A DNA stretch of 37,366 nucleotides, taken from positions 1 through 37,366 of the forward strand of contig SXMH01000179.1 in the NCBI GenBank assembly GCA_005777405.1, in the 5' to 3' direction. A program made the position numbers and the translations under genes. Positions 1 through 7,599 of the stretch are shown in pieces (within the stretch, counting starts at the first letter, position 1; the number at the start of each line of letters is the position of its first letter). This stretch comes from Actinomycetota bacterium. GTDB lineage: Bacteria; Actinomycetota; Actinomycetes; Actinomycetales; Microbacteriaceae. The notes beneath the pieces were generated by a model. It was not told the origin of the DNA. It made no database searches and saw nothing but the letters and a program-made list of their open reading frames with translations.

Positions 1-690
1 CTGCATGACGATGAACACGATGTTGGTGCCAGGAGCGTGGTGGCCGGTGTCGAGGCACACCATCGCCTTGTCGCCGAGCGCCGCGACCTGGGCGTAGGCG
101 GTACCCCAGTCGGGAACATCGGTGTGATAGAACGCCGGCTCAAAGAACTTGTACTCGAGCACGAGCCGTTGGTCGTCACCGATTCGCTCGTAGATCGTGG
201 CGAGGCTCTCGGCGAGATTGTCTTGCCGAAGCCGCATGTCGTCTTGGCCGGGGTAGTTGGTGCCGTCGGCGAGCCAGATCTTAAGATCGCGCGAGCCCGT
301 CGCGTGCATGATCTCGATGCAGTCGAAGTGGTGGTCGATGGCGCGCTGGCGCGCCTTGGGGTCGCTCGCCGCGAGAGAGCCGAACTTGTATTCCTCGTCT
401 TGGAAGGTGTTCGAGTTGATCGTGCCGAGGGCCACGCCGTGTTCTTCGGCGTGGGCGCGCAGCGCGTTGTAGTCGTCGACCGTGTCCCACGGAATGTGCA
501 GGGCAACACTCGGCGCGAGACCGGTGTACCTGTGCACCTGAGCGGCGTCGGCGATCTTCTCAAAGGGGTCGCGCGGGGTGCCGGGCGTCGTGAAGACACG
601 GAATCGCGTGCCGGAGTTGCCGAAGGCCCACGAGGGCAATTCGATGGCCTGGCGCTCGAGCTGCGGCGCGATGGAGTCGAAGGTCGTCAT
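1..690 (-). CDS. rhaI: L-rhamnose isomerase, 3' end cut by the window edge
   Basis: This is the first enzyme of L-rhamnose breakdown in the cytoplasm, converting L-rhamnose to L-rhamnulose. The reverse strand is open from the ATG at 690 to base 1 and gives 230 residues; the family is usually about 380-430, so roughly 40% of the C-terminus is missing. The protein starts MTTFDSIAPQLERQAIELPS and matches the Pseudomonas-stutzeri/actinobacterial type of rhamnose isomerase, a metal-dependent TIM barrel. Likely metal ligands are Glu179 in LEYKFFEP and Asp214/His217 in LDTGHH. It is divergent from a LacI regulator and has a recognisable promoter with an operator just after the -10 box, so repression by a LacI protein with relief by rhamnose or a rhamnoside is expected. 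Rhamnulose-1-phosphate or rhamnulose processing genes probably follow beyond the edge (inference). Confidence 0.87.
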   Translation of the reverse strand, partial: MTTFDSIAPQLERQAIELPSWAFGNSGTRFRVFTTPGTPRDPFEKIADAAQVHRYTGLAPSVALHIPWDTVDDYNALRAHAEEHGVALGTINSNTFQDEEYKFGSLAASDPKARQRAIDHHFDCIEIMHATGSRDLKIWLADGTNYPGQDDMRLRQDNLAESLATIYERIGDDQRLVLEYKFFEPAFYHTDVPDWGTAYAQVAALGDKAMVCLDTGHHAPGTNIVFIVMQ

Positions 691-720
691 TGACGGATGC
701 TGCTCTCTCGTGTGGCGGAT

Positions 721-764
721 TGAATCGTTTCACCACTGTACGCCCGGGAATCGCGGTGCGTCAA
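721..764 (-). promoter_or_regulatory. rhaI promoter with LacI-type operator
   Basis: Read on the reverse strand there is a -35 box TTGACG (759-764), an 18-bp spacer, a -10 box TACAGT (735-740), and two bases later the near-palindrome TGAAACGATTCA (721-732), with one mismatched pair. An operator at this place would cover the transcription start and block initiation. The same layout occurs in front of the binding-protein gene at 8901. Confidence 0.7.
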
Positions 765-765
765 G

Positions 766-785
766 TGAATCGATTCGACTAGCCT
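766..785 (+). promoter_or_regulatory. lacI promoter with second LacI-type operator, probably leaderless
   Basis: TGAATCGATTCG (766-777) contains the perfect 10-bp palindrome GAATCGATTC and resembles the operator at 721-732, 45 bp away. Just after it is TAGCCT (780-785), a plausible -10 box, with only six bases before the ATG at 792, so transcription probably starts at the start codon. The operator would sit just upstream of the -10 box, suggesting autoregulation. No convincing -35 box was seen. Confidence 0.5.
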
Positions 786-791
786 CGGTTC

Positions 792-1802
792 ATGGCAGCT
801 GTCGGCATCAAAGACGTCGCTCGACTCGCAGGAGTCTCCGTCGGCACGGTGTCGAACGTGCTCAACCGCCCCGATCGCGTGAGTGCCGACACCGTCGCCC
901 GCGTGCGAGCCGCAATCGACGAGCTCGGCTTCGTGCGTAACGACGCTGCGCGTCAGTTGCGCGTCGGGCACAGTTCGACGGTCGGTCTCGTCGTTCTCGA
1001 CGTCGGCAACCCCTTCTTCGCCGAGCTCGCTCGAGGCGCCGAAGACGCCGCAGACGCGGTCGGGCACTCAGTCATCCTGGGCAATAGTGACGAGAACGTC
1101 GCGCGCGAGGCTGCGTATCTCGACCTCTTCGAAGAGCAGCGGGTGCGGGGCGTGCTCATTTCGCCGATCGGAGATGTCACCTCGCGCCTGCAGAAGCTGC
1201 GCGAGCACGGCACTCGAGCCGTGCTCGTCGACCGCAGCGGCGAGGGCACGGGGGTGTCATCGGTGTCGGTCGACGACGTCGCTGGCGGCTACCTCGCCGT
1301 GCAGCATCTGTTGTCGCTCGGCCGACGACGCATTGCCTACCTCGGTGCGCAGTTCGAGATTCGTCAGGTCACCGACCGGCTCGAGGGCGCCCGCCGCGCA
1401 GTCGCTGAGGTGCCAGGGGCCGCGCTCGAAGTCGTCACCGCTGAAGGGCTCACGGTCGTGCACGGTCGCGCTGCCGGCCAGCAGCTCGTGCGCCGCCCGG
1501 CGTCGGAACGACCTGATGCCGTCTTTGCCGCCAACGATTTGCTGGCTGTGGGGCTGCTGCAGGCGCTCGTCATGACGGGTGACGTGCGCGTGCCCGCCGA
1601 CATCGCGCTCGTCGGGTACGACGACATCGACTTCGCCTCCGCCGCCGTCGTGCCTCTCACCTCAGTGCGACAGCCGGCTCGACTGCTCGGCGAGACGGCG
1701 ATCGGCATCTTGCTCGACGAAGCGGCCGACCCCGAACTCGCCGCGCGCGACGTCGTGTTCACCCCCGAACTCGTGGTGCGGGCCTCGACGGTCGACGGCT
1801 AG
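792..1802 (+). CDS. LacI-family transcriptional regulator (first of two)
   Basis: This is a DNA-binding repressor of 336 residues, the normal length for the family. Residues about 5-26 form the LacI helix-turn-helix (IKDVARLAGVSVGTVSNVLN) with the hinge-helix region after it. The rest is a periplasmic-binding-protein-like effector domain, with the usual VGLVVLDVGNPFF start and the VGYDDIDFA stretch near residue 275. It lies divergent to rhamnose isomerase and next to the rhamnosidase, so rhamnose or a rhamnoside is the most likely inducer (inference). Its recognition region is almost the same as that of the second LacI protein at 11533, so both may bind the same class of site. The ATG at 792 is chosen because the family's N-terminus starts directly there and a -10 box lies six bases upstream. 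Confidence 0.93.
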   Translation: MAAVGIKDVARLAGVSVGTVSNVLNRPDRVSADTVARVRAAIDELGFVRNDAARQLRVGHSSTVGLVVLDVGNPFFAELARGAEDAADAVGHSVILGNSDENVAREAAYLDLFEEQRVRGVLISPIGDVTSRLQKLREHGTRAVLVDRSGEGTGVSSVSVDDVAGGYLAVQHLLSLGRRRIAYLGAQFEIRQVTDRLEGARRAVAEVPGAALEVVTAEGLTVVHGRAAGQQLVRRPASERPDAVFAANDLLAVGLLQALVMTGDVRVPADIALVGYDDIDFASAAVVPLTSVRQPARLLGETAIGILLDEAADPELAARDVVFTPELVVRASTVDG

Positions 1803-1818
1803 GTTCGCTGCTGCTCGC

Positions 1819-4482
1819 TCATGCTGCGACGACCGCGTACGGCACGGCAAACTCGTGCTCGCCGCTGCTGACGCGCACCGGCTCGCAACCCTCGAGGTCG
1901 ACAACCGCCGCCGCTCCTGTCGGCACTGTCACCGCGACGTGCAGCTCGCCCGCCTCAAGTCGCCACGCAATCGACGCCGTTCCATAGGGAGTCTCATGAC
2001 GAGCGCTCGCCGAGGTCAGGCCCCCGCCCGGGCGAGGCGCGAAGACGATCTCGCGGTAGCCGGGCGCAGCGGGAGCGAGGCCTGCCACCACCCGGTGCAG
2101 CCAGTCGGCCACCGAGCCCAGCGCGTAGTGGTTGAACGACGTCATCGTGCCGGGGTGCACCGAGCCGTCGGGCAGCATGCTGTCCCAGCGCTCCCACACC
2201 GTTGTCGCGCCCATCGTCACTGCGTAGAGCCACGAGGGGCACTGCTCTTCGAGCAGCAGGTCGTAAGCGGCATCCATCTGGCCCGTTGAGCTCAGCGCAT
2301 CGCTGACGACGTTGACGCCCGCGAAGCCGACCGCGATGCGGTTGCCCGACTCTGCGACGAGCTCAGCGAGGCGCTGCCCAACTGCTGCGCGCAGAGCGGG
2401 ATCAGTGATGAGGTCGAAGCGCAGCGCGAGACCATAGGCGGTCTGTGCATCGGAGGTCATGCGGCCGTTGGGCAGCACATACTCCCGCTGAAAGGCAGTG
2501 CGAATCTCGTCAGCTAGCGCGTGGTAGCGCGCAGCATCCTGAGCGCGGTCGAGCACGTCGGCCATGCGCGCGAGCGTGCGAGTCGAGTGCGCGAAGTATG
2601 CAGTGGCGACCAGATAGCGGTCGGTCTTGGCGTCTGCCGGGTCTTGCGGCGGAGCGCTCGGATCGAGCCAGTCACCGAGCTGGAAGCCCTCGTTCCACAG
2701 TCGGTCGGGGCCGGCAAGTCGCTCGACGAGATCGACCCAGGCCCGCGCACTCGCATACTGGTCGGCGAGCACTCCGGCATCGCCGAAGCGCTCGTACAGC
2801 ACCCACGGGGTGAGCACGGCCGCGTCGCCCCAGACAGCACCGGGCCGAATGGGAGTCCACACCTCGTGCGCCGGAATCACCGGCACGTACCACGGCACTG
2901 TGCCGTCCTCGAGCTGATCCGCTGCGACATCGCGCAGCCAATTCGCGAGGAAGCCTGATGAGTCGTAGAGGTAGCTCGCCGTCGGGGCGAAGACCTGAAT
3001 GTCTCCCGTCCACCCCACGCGCTCGTCTCGCTGCGGGCAGTCAGTGGGAATGTCGACGAAGTTGCCGCGCATGCCCCACACCACGTTCTCGTGCAGTCGA
3101 TTGAGCTGCGGGTTCGAGCTCTCGAACCAGCCCGTGCGGCGCATGTCACTGTGCAGAACGCGGGCCACGATATCCCCCGCAGCCACGGCCGCGTCGAGAT
3201 CGCCGGGCCAACCCGTTACCTCGACGTAGCGAAAGCCGTGCACCGTGAACCGTGGCTCCCAGACCTCGGGTTCGTCTCGACCGGCGAGCACGTACACGTC
3301 GGTTGACTTCGCCTCGCGCAACGGTCGGGTGTAGAGCTCACCTGATTGCAGCACCTCGGCCGTGCGCAGGGTGATCGTGTCGCCGGCGGCGCCGGACACC
3401 CGCAGCCGTACGCGACCGACGAGGTTTTGACCGAGGTCAAGAAGTCGCTTGCCGCTCGGGCTCGTGAGTACCGCGACGGGTTGCACCTCCTCGGTGCAGC
3501 GCACGGCAGGGCCCACAGGTGCCACCATCGTGCCCATGTCGCGCTCGCGCACGGCCACCGGCGTCCACGCCTCGCCCGGCGCGATCGACTCGTCATACGA
3601 GGCCGTCGAGAACGCGACGCGCTCCTCGCGAGCGTCATAGGTCTCGCCGTCGTAGAGACCAGCATGCAGAATCGGGCCCGTGGATGCTCGCCATGAGCCA
3701 TCGGTCGCCACGACCGTGCGCGTGCCGTCGTCGTGCAGCACTTCGAGCTGCGCGATGAGCGATTGGTCACTGCCGAACAGGTTGCGGAAGCCGCCGCGCC
3801 AGCCGAGCCGGCCGCGGTACCAGCCATCGGCGAGCCACGCGCCGATGGCGTTGGGCCCGTGCGCCAGCAGATCGGTGACGTCGTAGGTGTAGTACCGCAA
3901 GCGCGAGCGGTACACCGTCCATCCGGGCAGCAGTTCATCACGGCCGACACGTGAGCCGTTGAGCTCAAGTTCAGCGAGACCGTGCGCGCTCGCGTACAAG
4001 CGCGCCCGCACGATGGGCTTCGAGACCTCGAATGCACGGCGCACGAGAGCAGGACGACGCGTGTCAGACTCGGGGTCTTCCTCCCACGCGGCACCGACGG
4101 GTTGCGCCTGCCAGTCGCTCGCGGTGAGCAGTCCCACTTCGAGAGTCGTCGCCGGGCTCCACGCGCTGTGCTCCCCCGCCGAGTTGATGACGCGCACCTC
4201 GACCGTCGCCCGCTCGCGCGACTGCAGCGGTGCCACAGGCCAGGGCACGAGCACCTGCTCGGTACCCGCCGCACCGTCCACGCGCACGATCTGGCTTTCC
4301 GGTGCGCTGTCGCGCGAGATACGAAGTTCGTAAGCGGTCTGCGCCCAGCCCGCCGGCGCCGTCGTGGTCCAGCTGAGTCTCGGAGAGCTCTCGCCAATGC
4401 CGAGTGGTTCGCGGTGATGTTCCACCGAGGGGGCCGCAACAGCGGCAGCCGACTCGGGTGAGGTGGAAGCGGTGATCGACAT
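1819..4482 (-). CDS. GH78 alpha-L-rhamnosidase
   Basis: This enzyme removes terminal alpha-L-rhamnose from plant glycosides or pectin side chains. At 887 residues it has the full GH78 size. From N to C it has a fibronectin-like domain (about 17-118), the two beta-sandwich domains of bacterial rhamnosidases (about 150-440), the (alpha/alpha)6 catalytic barrel (about 445-790) and a C-terminal beta domain. The signature DIPTDCPQRDERVGWTGD spans residues 477-494; Glu487 aligns with the general acid of characterised GH78 enzymes and Asp481 with a rhamnose-binding residue. There is no signal peptide, so it probably acts inside the cell on imported rhamnosides. It diverges from the epimerase gene over a shared promoter region with operator-like sites. 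Released rhamnose would feed the isomerase at 1-690. Only 16 bases separate its end from the convergent lacI end. Confidence 0.95.
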   Translation of the reverse strand: MSITASTSPESAAAVAAPSVEHHREPLGIGESSPRLSWTTTAPAGWAQTAYELRISRDSAPESQIVRVDGAAGTEQVLVPWPVAPLQSRERATVEVRVINSAGEHSAWSPATTLEVGLLTASDWQAQPVGAAWEEDPESDTRRPALVRRAFEVSKPIVRARLYASAHGLAELELNGSRVGRDELLPGWTVYRSRLRYYTYDVTDLLAHGPNAIGAWLADGWYRGRLGWRGGFRNLFGSDQSLIAQLEVLHDDGTRTVVATDGSWRASTGPILHAGLYDGETYDAREERVAFSTASYDESIAPGEAWTPVAVRERDMGTMVAPVGPAVRCTEEVQPVAVLTSPSGKRLLDLGQNLVGRVRLRVSGAAGDTITLRTAEVLQSGELYTRPLREAKSTDVYVLAGRDEPEVWEPRFTVHGFRYVEVTGWPGDLDAAVAAGDIVARVLHSDMRRTGWFESSNPQLNRLHENVVWGMRGNFVDIPTDCPQRDERVGWTGDIQVFAPTASYLYDSSGFLANWLRDVAADQLEDGTVPWYVPVIPAHEVWTPIRPGAVWGDAAVLTPWVLYERFGDAGVLADQYASARAWVDLVERLAGPDRLWNEGFQLGDWLDPSAPPQDPADAKTDRYLVATAYFAHSTRTLARMADVLDRAQDAARYHALADEIRTAFQREYVLPNGRMTSDAQTAYGLALRFDLITDPALRAAVGQRLAELVAESGNRIAVGFAGVNVVSDALSSTGQMDAAYDLLLEEQCPSWLYAVTMGATTVWERWDSMLPDGSVHPGTMTSFNHYALGSVADWLHRVVAGLAPAAPGYREIVFAPRPGGGLTSASARHETPYGTASIAWRLEAGELHVAVTVPTGAAAVVDLEGCEPVRVSSGEHEFAVPYAVVAA

Positions 4483-4505
4483 CGATAACCTCGGCGACTT
4501 TCTGC

Positions 4506-4515
4506 GAAACGTTTC
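4506..4515. promoter_or_regulatory. LacI-type operator GAAACGTTTC in the rhamnosidase leader
   Basis: This is a perfect 10-bp palindrome and the classic LacI/GalR core. It lies 24 bases upstream of the rhamnosidase start and about 30 bases downstream of its proposed -10 box, where a bound repressor would act as a roadblock. Confidence 0.6.
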
Positions 4516-4545
4516 AGTGCTGGCTGGGCGATCCCCTGCCTGTCG

Positions 4546-4573
4546 TGATTACTCTATCTTTGGTACGTTTCAA
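4546..4573. promoter_or_regulatory. Divergent promoters with a second operator-like site
   Basis: On the reverse strand TTGAAA (4568-4573), a 16-bp spacer and TAATCA (4546-4551) form a plausible promoter for the rhamnosidase. On the forward strand TACTCT (4550-4555), the same -10 hexamer as at the binding-protein promoter, is followed after four bases by TTGGTACGTTTCAA (4560-4573). That site matches 12 of 14 bases of the operator core at 8932-8945 and would block the forward epimerase promoter. No good forward -35 box is visible. Confidence 0.45.
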
Positions 4574-4656
4574 TCGCCAGTCCGCGATGCCTCTTCGCAA
4601 CTGGGGACGACCGCGCGCATCGCACCGCACCCGACCGCTTTGAAAGACTGACCGCC

Positions 4657-5535
4657 ATGACCGATTCCGTCACCTCCCGCGCTCACCGCTCGGCCACTGG
4701 CCCGCTCACGATCGCCGTGACCGGTTCTTCCGGCAAACTCGGCCGCGCCGCCGTTGCCGATCTGCGTGAGGCAGGCCACGAGGTCATCGGCTTCGACCTG
4801 CACGGCACGGCAGGAGCCGGCTTCACCCAGGTGAAGCTCGACGACTACGGGCAGACCCTCGACGCCCTGCTCGGCGTCACCGCGCGTCACGCCGGCATCG
4901 ACGCACTCGTGCACCTCGCCGCGATTCCCGTCAACGGGCTCGTGCCCGATGCGGCGACGTTCCACAACAACATGGCGGTGTCGTTCAACGTGCTCTTCGG
5001 GGCGCATCGGGCGGGCATCCATCGCATCGTCACCGCCTCAAGCATCACCGCAGCCGGATTCCCCTACGACGTCGCACCCCCGGCGCTACCGGTCGACGAA
5101 TCGCACACCGTCGCGAACAACACCTACGGCCTCGGCAAGGTGTTGGAGGAAGCCATGCTCGGCCAGCTCGTCGACTGGAGCGAAGCATGCTCGATCACGG
5201 CGCTGCGGTTCACCAACGTGGTGGGCGCCGATGAGTACGGCACCTTTGAACGTGCGGCCGAAACCACCTATCGCCGAGACCTCATCGGCTCGTGGGTCGA
5301 TGCCCGCGACGGCGCACTCGCCATCCGTCTCGCGCTCGAGGCTGCTCGACCTGGTTTCACGGTCTATAACGTGGCCGCGCCCGAGTCCGGGTCGAGTATT
5401 CCGTCGCGCGAGCTCGCGGCGCTGTGGTTTCCTGGCACGCCGGTCGCCGACGATCTGGGCGAGTTCGAGTCACTCTTCTCGACCCGGGCCATTCAGCGAG
5501 ACCTCGGCTTCGCCGCCCGCCACGACTGGCGTTAA
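4657..5535 (+). CDS. NAD-dependent epimerase/dehydratase-family oxidoreductase
   Basis: This is an extended short-chain dehydrogenase of 292 residues. The N-terminal Rossmann motif is GSSGKLG (about residues 22-28), followed by Asp in FDL at the end of strand two, which favours NAD(H). The active site has a serine run in TASSIT and the YGLGK pair (YxxxK) near residue 160. Family members of this size act as sugar epimerases, uronate dehydrogenases or sugar 1-dehydrogenases; sequence alone does not decide which. Its place opposite the rhamnosidase, under a shared operator region, suggests it oxidises or epimerises a sugar released by the locus. The ATG at 4657 is used although the Shine-Dalgarno match upstream is weak. 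Confidence 0.82.
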   Translation: MTDSVTSRAHRSATGPLTIAVTGSSGKLGRAAVADLREAGHEVIGFDLHGTAGAGFTQVKLDDYGQTLDALLGVTARHAGIDALVHLAAIPVNGLVPDAATFHNNMAVSFNVLFGAHRAGIHRIVTASSITAAGFPYDVAPPALPVDESHTVANNTYGLGKVLEEAMLGQLVDWSEACSITALRFTNVVGADEYGTFERAAETTYRRDLIGSWVDARDGALAIRLALEAARPGFTVYNVAAPESGSSIPSRELAALWFPGTPVADDLGEFESLFSTRAIQRDLGFAARHDWR

Positions 5536-5604
5536 CCGACCCACCCCACGGCATCGACCGAACGACGGAGATTGTCCGTTCCACACCCCGAGATGAGCAG
5601 GGTT

Positions 5605-5619
5605 GACCTGTTGCAGGTC
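5605..5619 (+). terminator. Small hairpin after the epimerase gene
   Basis: GACCTG and CAGGTC form a perfect 6-bp stem around a 3-nt loop, followed by GTTGTGT. It lies 70 bases beyond the stop codon and may end epimerase transcription; the stem is short and the T tract poor. Confidence 0.3.
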
Positions 5620-5656
5620 GTTGTGTCCGTCGTTCGGCCGATGCCGGGTCGGCCGC

Positions 5657-5680
5657 CCGGGGCGTCCGTACGCGCCCCGG
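5657..5680. terminator. GC-rich hairpin between convergent genes
   Basis: CCGGGGCG (5657-5664) and CGCCCCGG (5673-5680) form a perfect 8-bp stem with an 8-nt loop, 12 bases from the end of the permease operon. It has no T tract. It could end transcription from both sides of this convergent junction. Confidence 0.45.
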
Positions 5681-5692
5681 ACGACCGAGTCG

Positions 5693-6595
5693 TCAGCCCT
5701 TGACCGCGCCGGCCGCGAGGCCCTTGATGATGCGCTGGTTGAGGAAGAGGTAGAGCACGAGGATGCCGCCCACGGTGATACAGATGGCGGCGAACAGCGG
5801 CCCGTAGTTGATGGCGCCGTACTCGCCCGAAAAGTTCAGCAGCCCCACCTGGATCGTATTGAGCCTCCGCTGCCCTGCGAAGATCAGCGCGAAGAGCAGG
5901 TCGTTCCAGATGAGGAAGAACTGCACGATCGCCACCGTGATGACGGCGTTGCGCACCATCGGGAAACCAATGAGTACGAACGACTTCAGGATGCTCGCGC
6001 CGTCGATCGTCGCGGCCTCGAAGATCTCACGCGGGATCGCTCGGAAGTACGTCGCCATCATGAACACCGTGAGAGGCAAGCCGCCCGCGGTGTAGATGAC
6101 GATGAGCGGAAGGAGCGAACCATTAATGCCGAGGTTGAAGAACACGATGAACAGCGGCAGCACGATGATCTGGCCAGGAATCATGATTCCCGAGAGGAAG
6201 GTCAGCAGCACGCCGCCGCGACCCTTCCAGACCATGACCTCAAGCGCGAATCCCGCGGCCGTGCCGAGCACGACGATGAGCAGCAGTGAGGGAAAGGTCA
6301 CGATGACCGAGTTGGTGATGGTCGTCGCGAGGTTGCCGACTTCCCAGGCCGTCGCGTAGTTCTCCCACGCCCAGGTCTCGGGCAGCGCCCACGAGGGGTT
6401 GTTGAGAAAGTCGCTGTTCGACTTGAGCGAGTTGATGACCATCCACACGAGCGGATAGCCCGTGATGAGGATGAGGAACGCGATCGTCAGGAGCGCGGGC
6501 AGTCGCCGAACGGTGCGCAACGCTTTGTCACCGATCGAATCGTGACGGTGTCGGCGCACGGAGTGCGGAGTGGCGGTCTGAGTCATGGTGGTCAT
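5693..6595 (-). CDS. Carbohydrate ABC transporter permease (MalG type)
   Basis: This is the second membrane subunit of a sugar importer, with 300 residues and six predicted membrane segments after a basic cytoplasmic N-terminus. The EAA loop that contacts the ATPase reads EIFEAATIDGASILKSFVLI, near residues 190-210, and is followed by the usual FPM. It starts ten bases after the stop of the first permease, so the two are translated from the same message. The operon runs binding protein, permease 1, permease 2 and has no ATPase gene; actinobacterial importers of this class often borrow a shared MsiK-type ATPase. The substrate is not decided by sequence; the neighbouring rhamnosidase and GH3 enzyme suggest a rhamnoside or beta-glycoside. 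Confidence 0.93.
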   Translation of the reverse strand: MTTMTQTATPHSVRRHRHDSIGDKALRTVRRLPALLTIAFLILITGYPLVWMVINSLKSNSDFLNNPSWALPETWAWENYATAWEVGNLATTITNSVIVTFPSLLLIVVLGTAAGFALEVMVWKGRGGVLLTFLSGIMIPGQIIVLPLFIVFFNLGINGSLLPLIVIYTAGGLPLTVFMMATYFRAIPREIFEAATIDGASILKSFVLIGFPMVRNAVITVAIVQFFLIWNDLLFALIFAGQRRLNTIQVGLLNFSGEYGAINYGPLFAAICITVGGILVLYLFLNQRIIKGLAAGAVKG

Positions 6596-6605
6596 GGCGC
6601 GGGCC

Positions 6606-7487
6606 TCACTTCGTGTTGTCGCGACGCGACTGCTGGAAGATGACGAGGGTGACGAGCAACGACATGATCGTCAGCAGCAGCGCGATCGTCGAGCCGTAGC
6701 CGTAGTCGCTGAACTGGAACGCCGTGCGATACATGTAGAGCGTGAGTGGTGTCGTCGAGCTGCCAGGGCCACCGCCCGTGAGAGCGAAGACCGAGTCGAA
6801 CACCTTGATGGTGCCGTTGATGCTGAAGATGAGCGAGGCGAAGAGAATCGGCAGCGACATCGGCAGGATGATGTAGCGGAACAGCGACCAGCTGCGAGCG
6901 CCGTCGATGCGGGCCGACTCAACAATGTCGTCGGGAATGTCGAGCAGACCAGAGAAGATGAGCACGCCGTAGAACCCGACCGACCGCCAGATGTCCATGA
7001 TGATGACGACGATGAACGCGGTGCCGCCGGCACCGAGCCAGTCGATGGGCGTCACGCCGACGTTGAACAGCAGCTCGTTGACGAGCCCGTCATTGGGCGC
7101 CGACTGAAAGAGCTTTTGGTAGAGCAGCGAGATGGCGACAGTCGGCAGCACGACGGGGAAGAACACGAGCGTGCGCACGACGACTGACGACTTGCGCAAG
7201 ACGAAGTGGTAGAGCAGTGCCAGGCCGTAGCCGAAGACCACCTGGCCAATGGTGACGATGATCGCGTAGTTGACCGTGAACCAGAAGGCGTCGTGCACGG
7301 CCTTGTCGTTGACGAGCTTTTCGAAGTTGGCGATGCCGTTGAACTCGAAGCCCTGCAGAACGTTGCCGGTGAAGAAGGTGAGCCCGAGCGACCAGAAGAT
7401 CGGAACGAGCATGACGAGGGTGTAGACCAGGAGCGCCGGCCCCAGCAGGAGCGCGATCGCCTTCGGGTCGCCGAGGACGGATTTCAT
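6606..7487 (-). CDS. Carbohydrate ABC transporter permease (MalF type)
   Basis: This is the first membrane subunit of the sugar importer, 293 residues with six predicted membrane segments. The EAA-type loop reads DIVESARIDGARSWSLFRYI, followed by LPM. The open frame continues upstream to 7859, but that part overlaps the binding-protein gene in another frame. The start is placed at the ATG at 7487 because the protein there begins in the normal way (MKSVLGDPKAIALLLGPALL) and a GAGAGG ribosome site lies just before it. It sits 112 bases downstream of the binding-protein stop, and a strong hairpin fills that gap, which may lower permease expression relative to the binding protein. Confidence 0.92.
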   Translation of the reverse strand: MKSVLGDPKAIALLLGPALLVYTLVMLVPIFWSLGLTFFTGNVLQGFEFNGIANFEKLVNDKAVHDAFWFTVNYAIIVTIGQVVFGYGLALLYHFVLRKSSVVVRTLVFFPVVLPTVAISLLYQKLFQSAPNDGLVNELLFNVGVTPIDWLGAGGTAFIVVIIMDIWRSVGFYGVLIFSGLLDIPDDIVESARIDGARSWSLFRYIILPMSLPILFASLIFSINGTIKVFDSVFALTGGGPGSSTTPLTLYMYRTAFQFSDYGYGSTIALLLTIMSLLVTLVIFQQSRRDNTK

Positions 7488-7551
7488 GGTGGCCTCTCGT
7501 GTACGGAAGGGCGGCCTGCACCCGAGGTCGAGGGTACGCCGCGCGGAGACG

Positions 7552-7591
7552 GAGCGAGGGGCGGGCGGGTGTCGCCGCCCGCCCCTCGCTC
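7552..7591 (-). terminator. Strong intra-operon stem-loop between binding protein and permeases
   Basis: GAGCGAGGGGCGGGCGG (7552-7568) pairs perfectly with 7575-7591 around the 6-nt loop GTGTCG, a 17-bp almost pure GC stem that begins eight bases after the binding-protein stop. There is no T run, so it is probably a partial terminator or a shield against 3' exonucleases rather than a full stop. Such elements raise the amount of binding protein over permease. Confidence 0.65.
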
Positions 7592-7599
7592 GCGGGGTG

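Noticed and set aside
37-693. 218-residue forward open frame over the rhamnose isomerase region
   Set aside because: It is antisense to a clear rhamnose isomerase, has a low-complexity Val/Arg-rich translation and matches no family.
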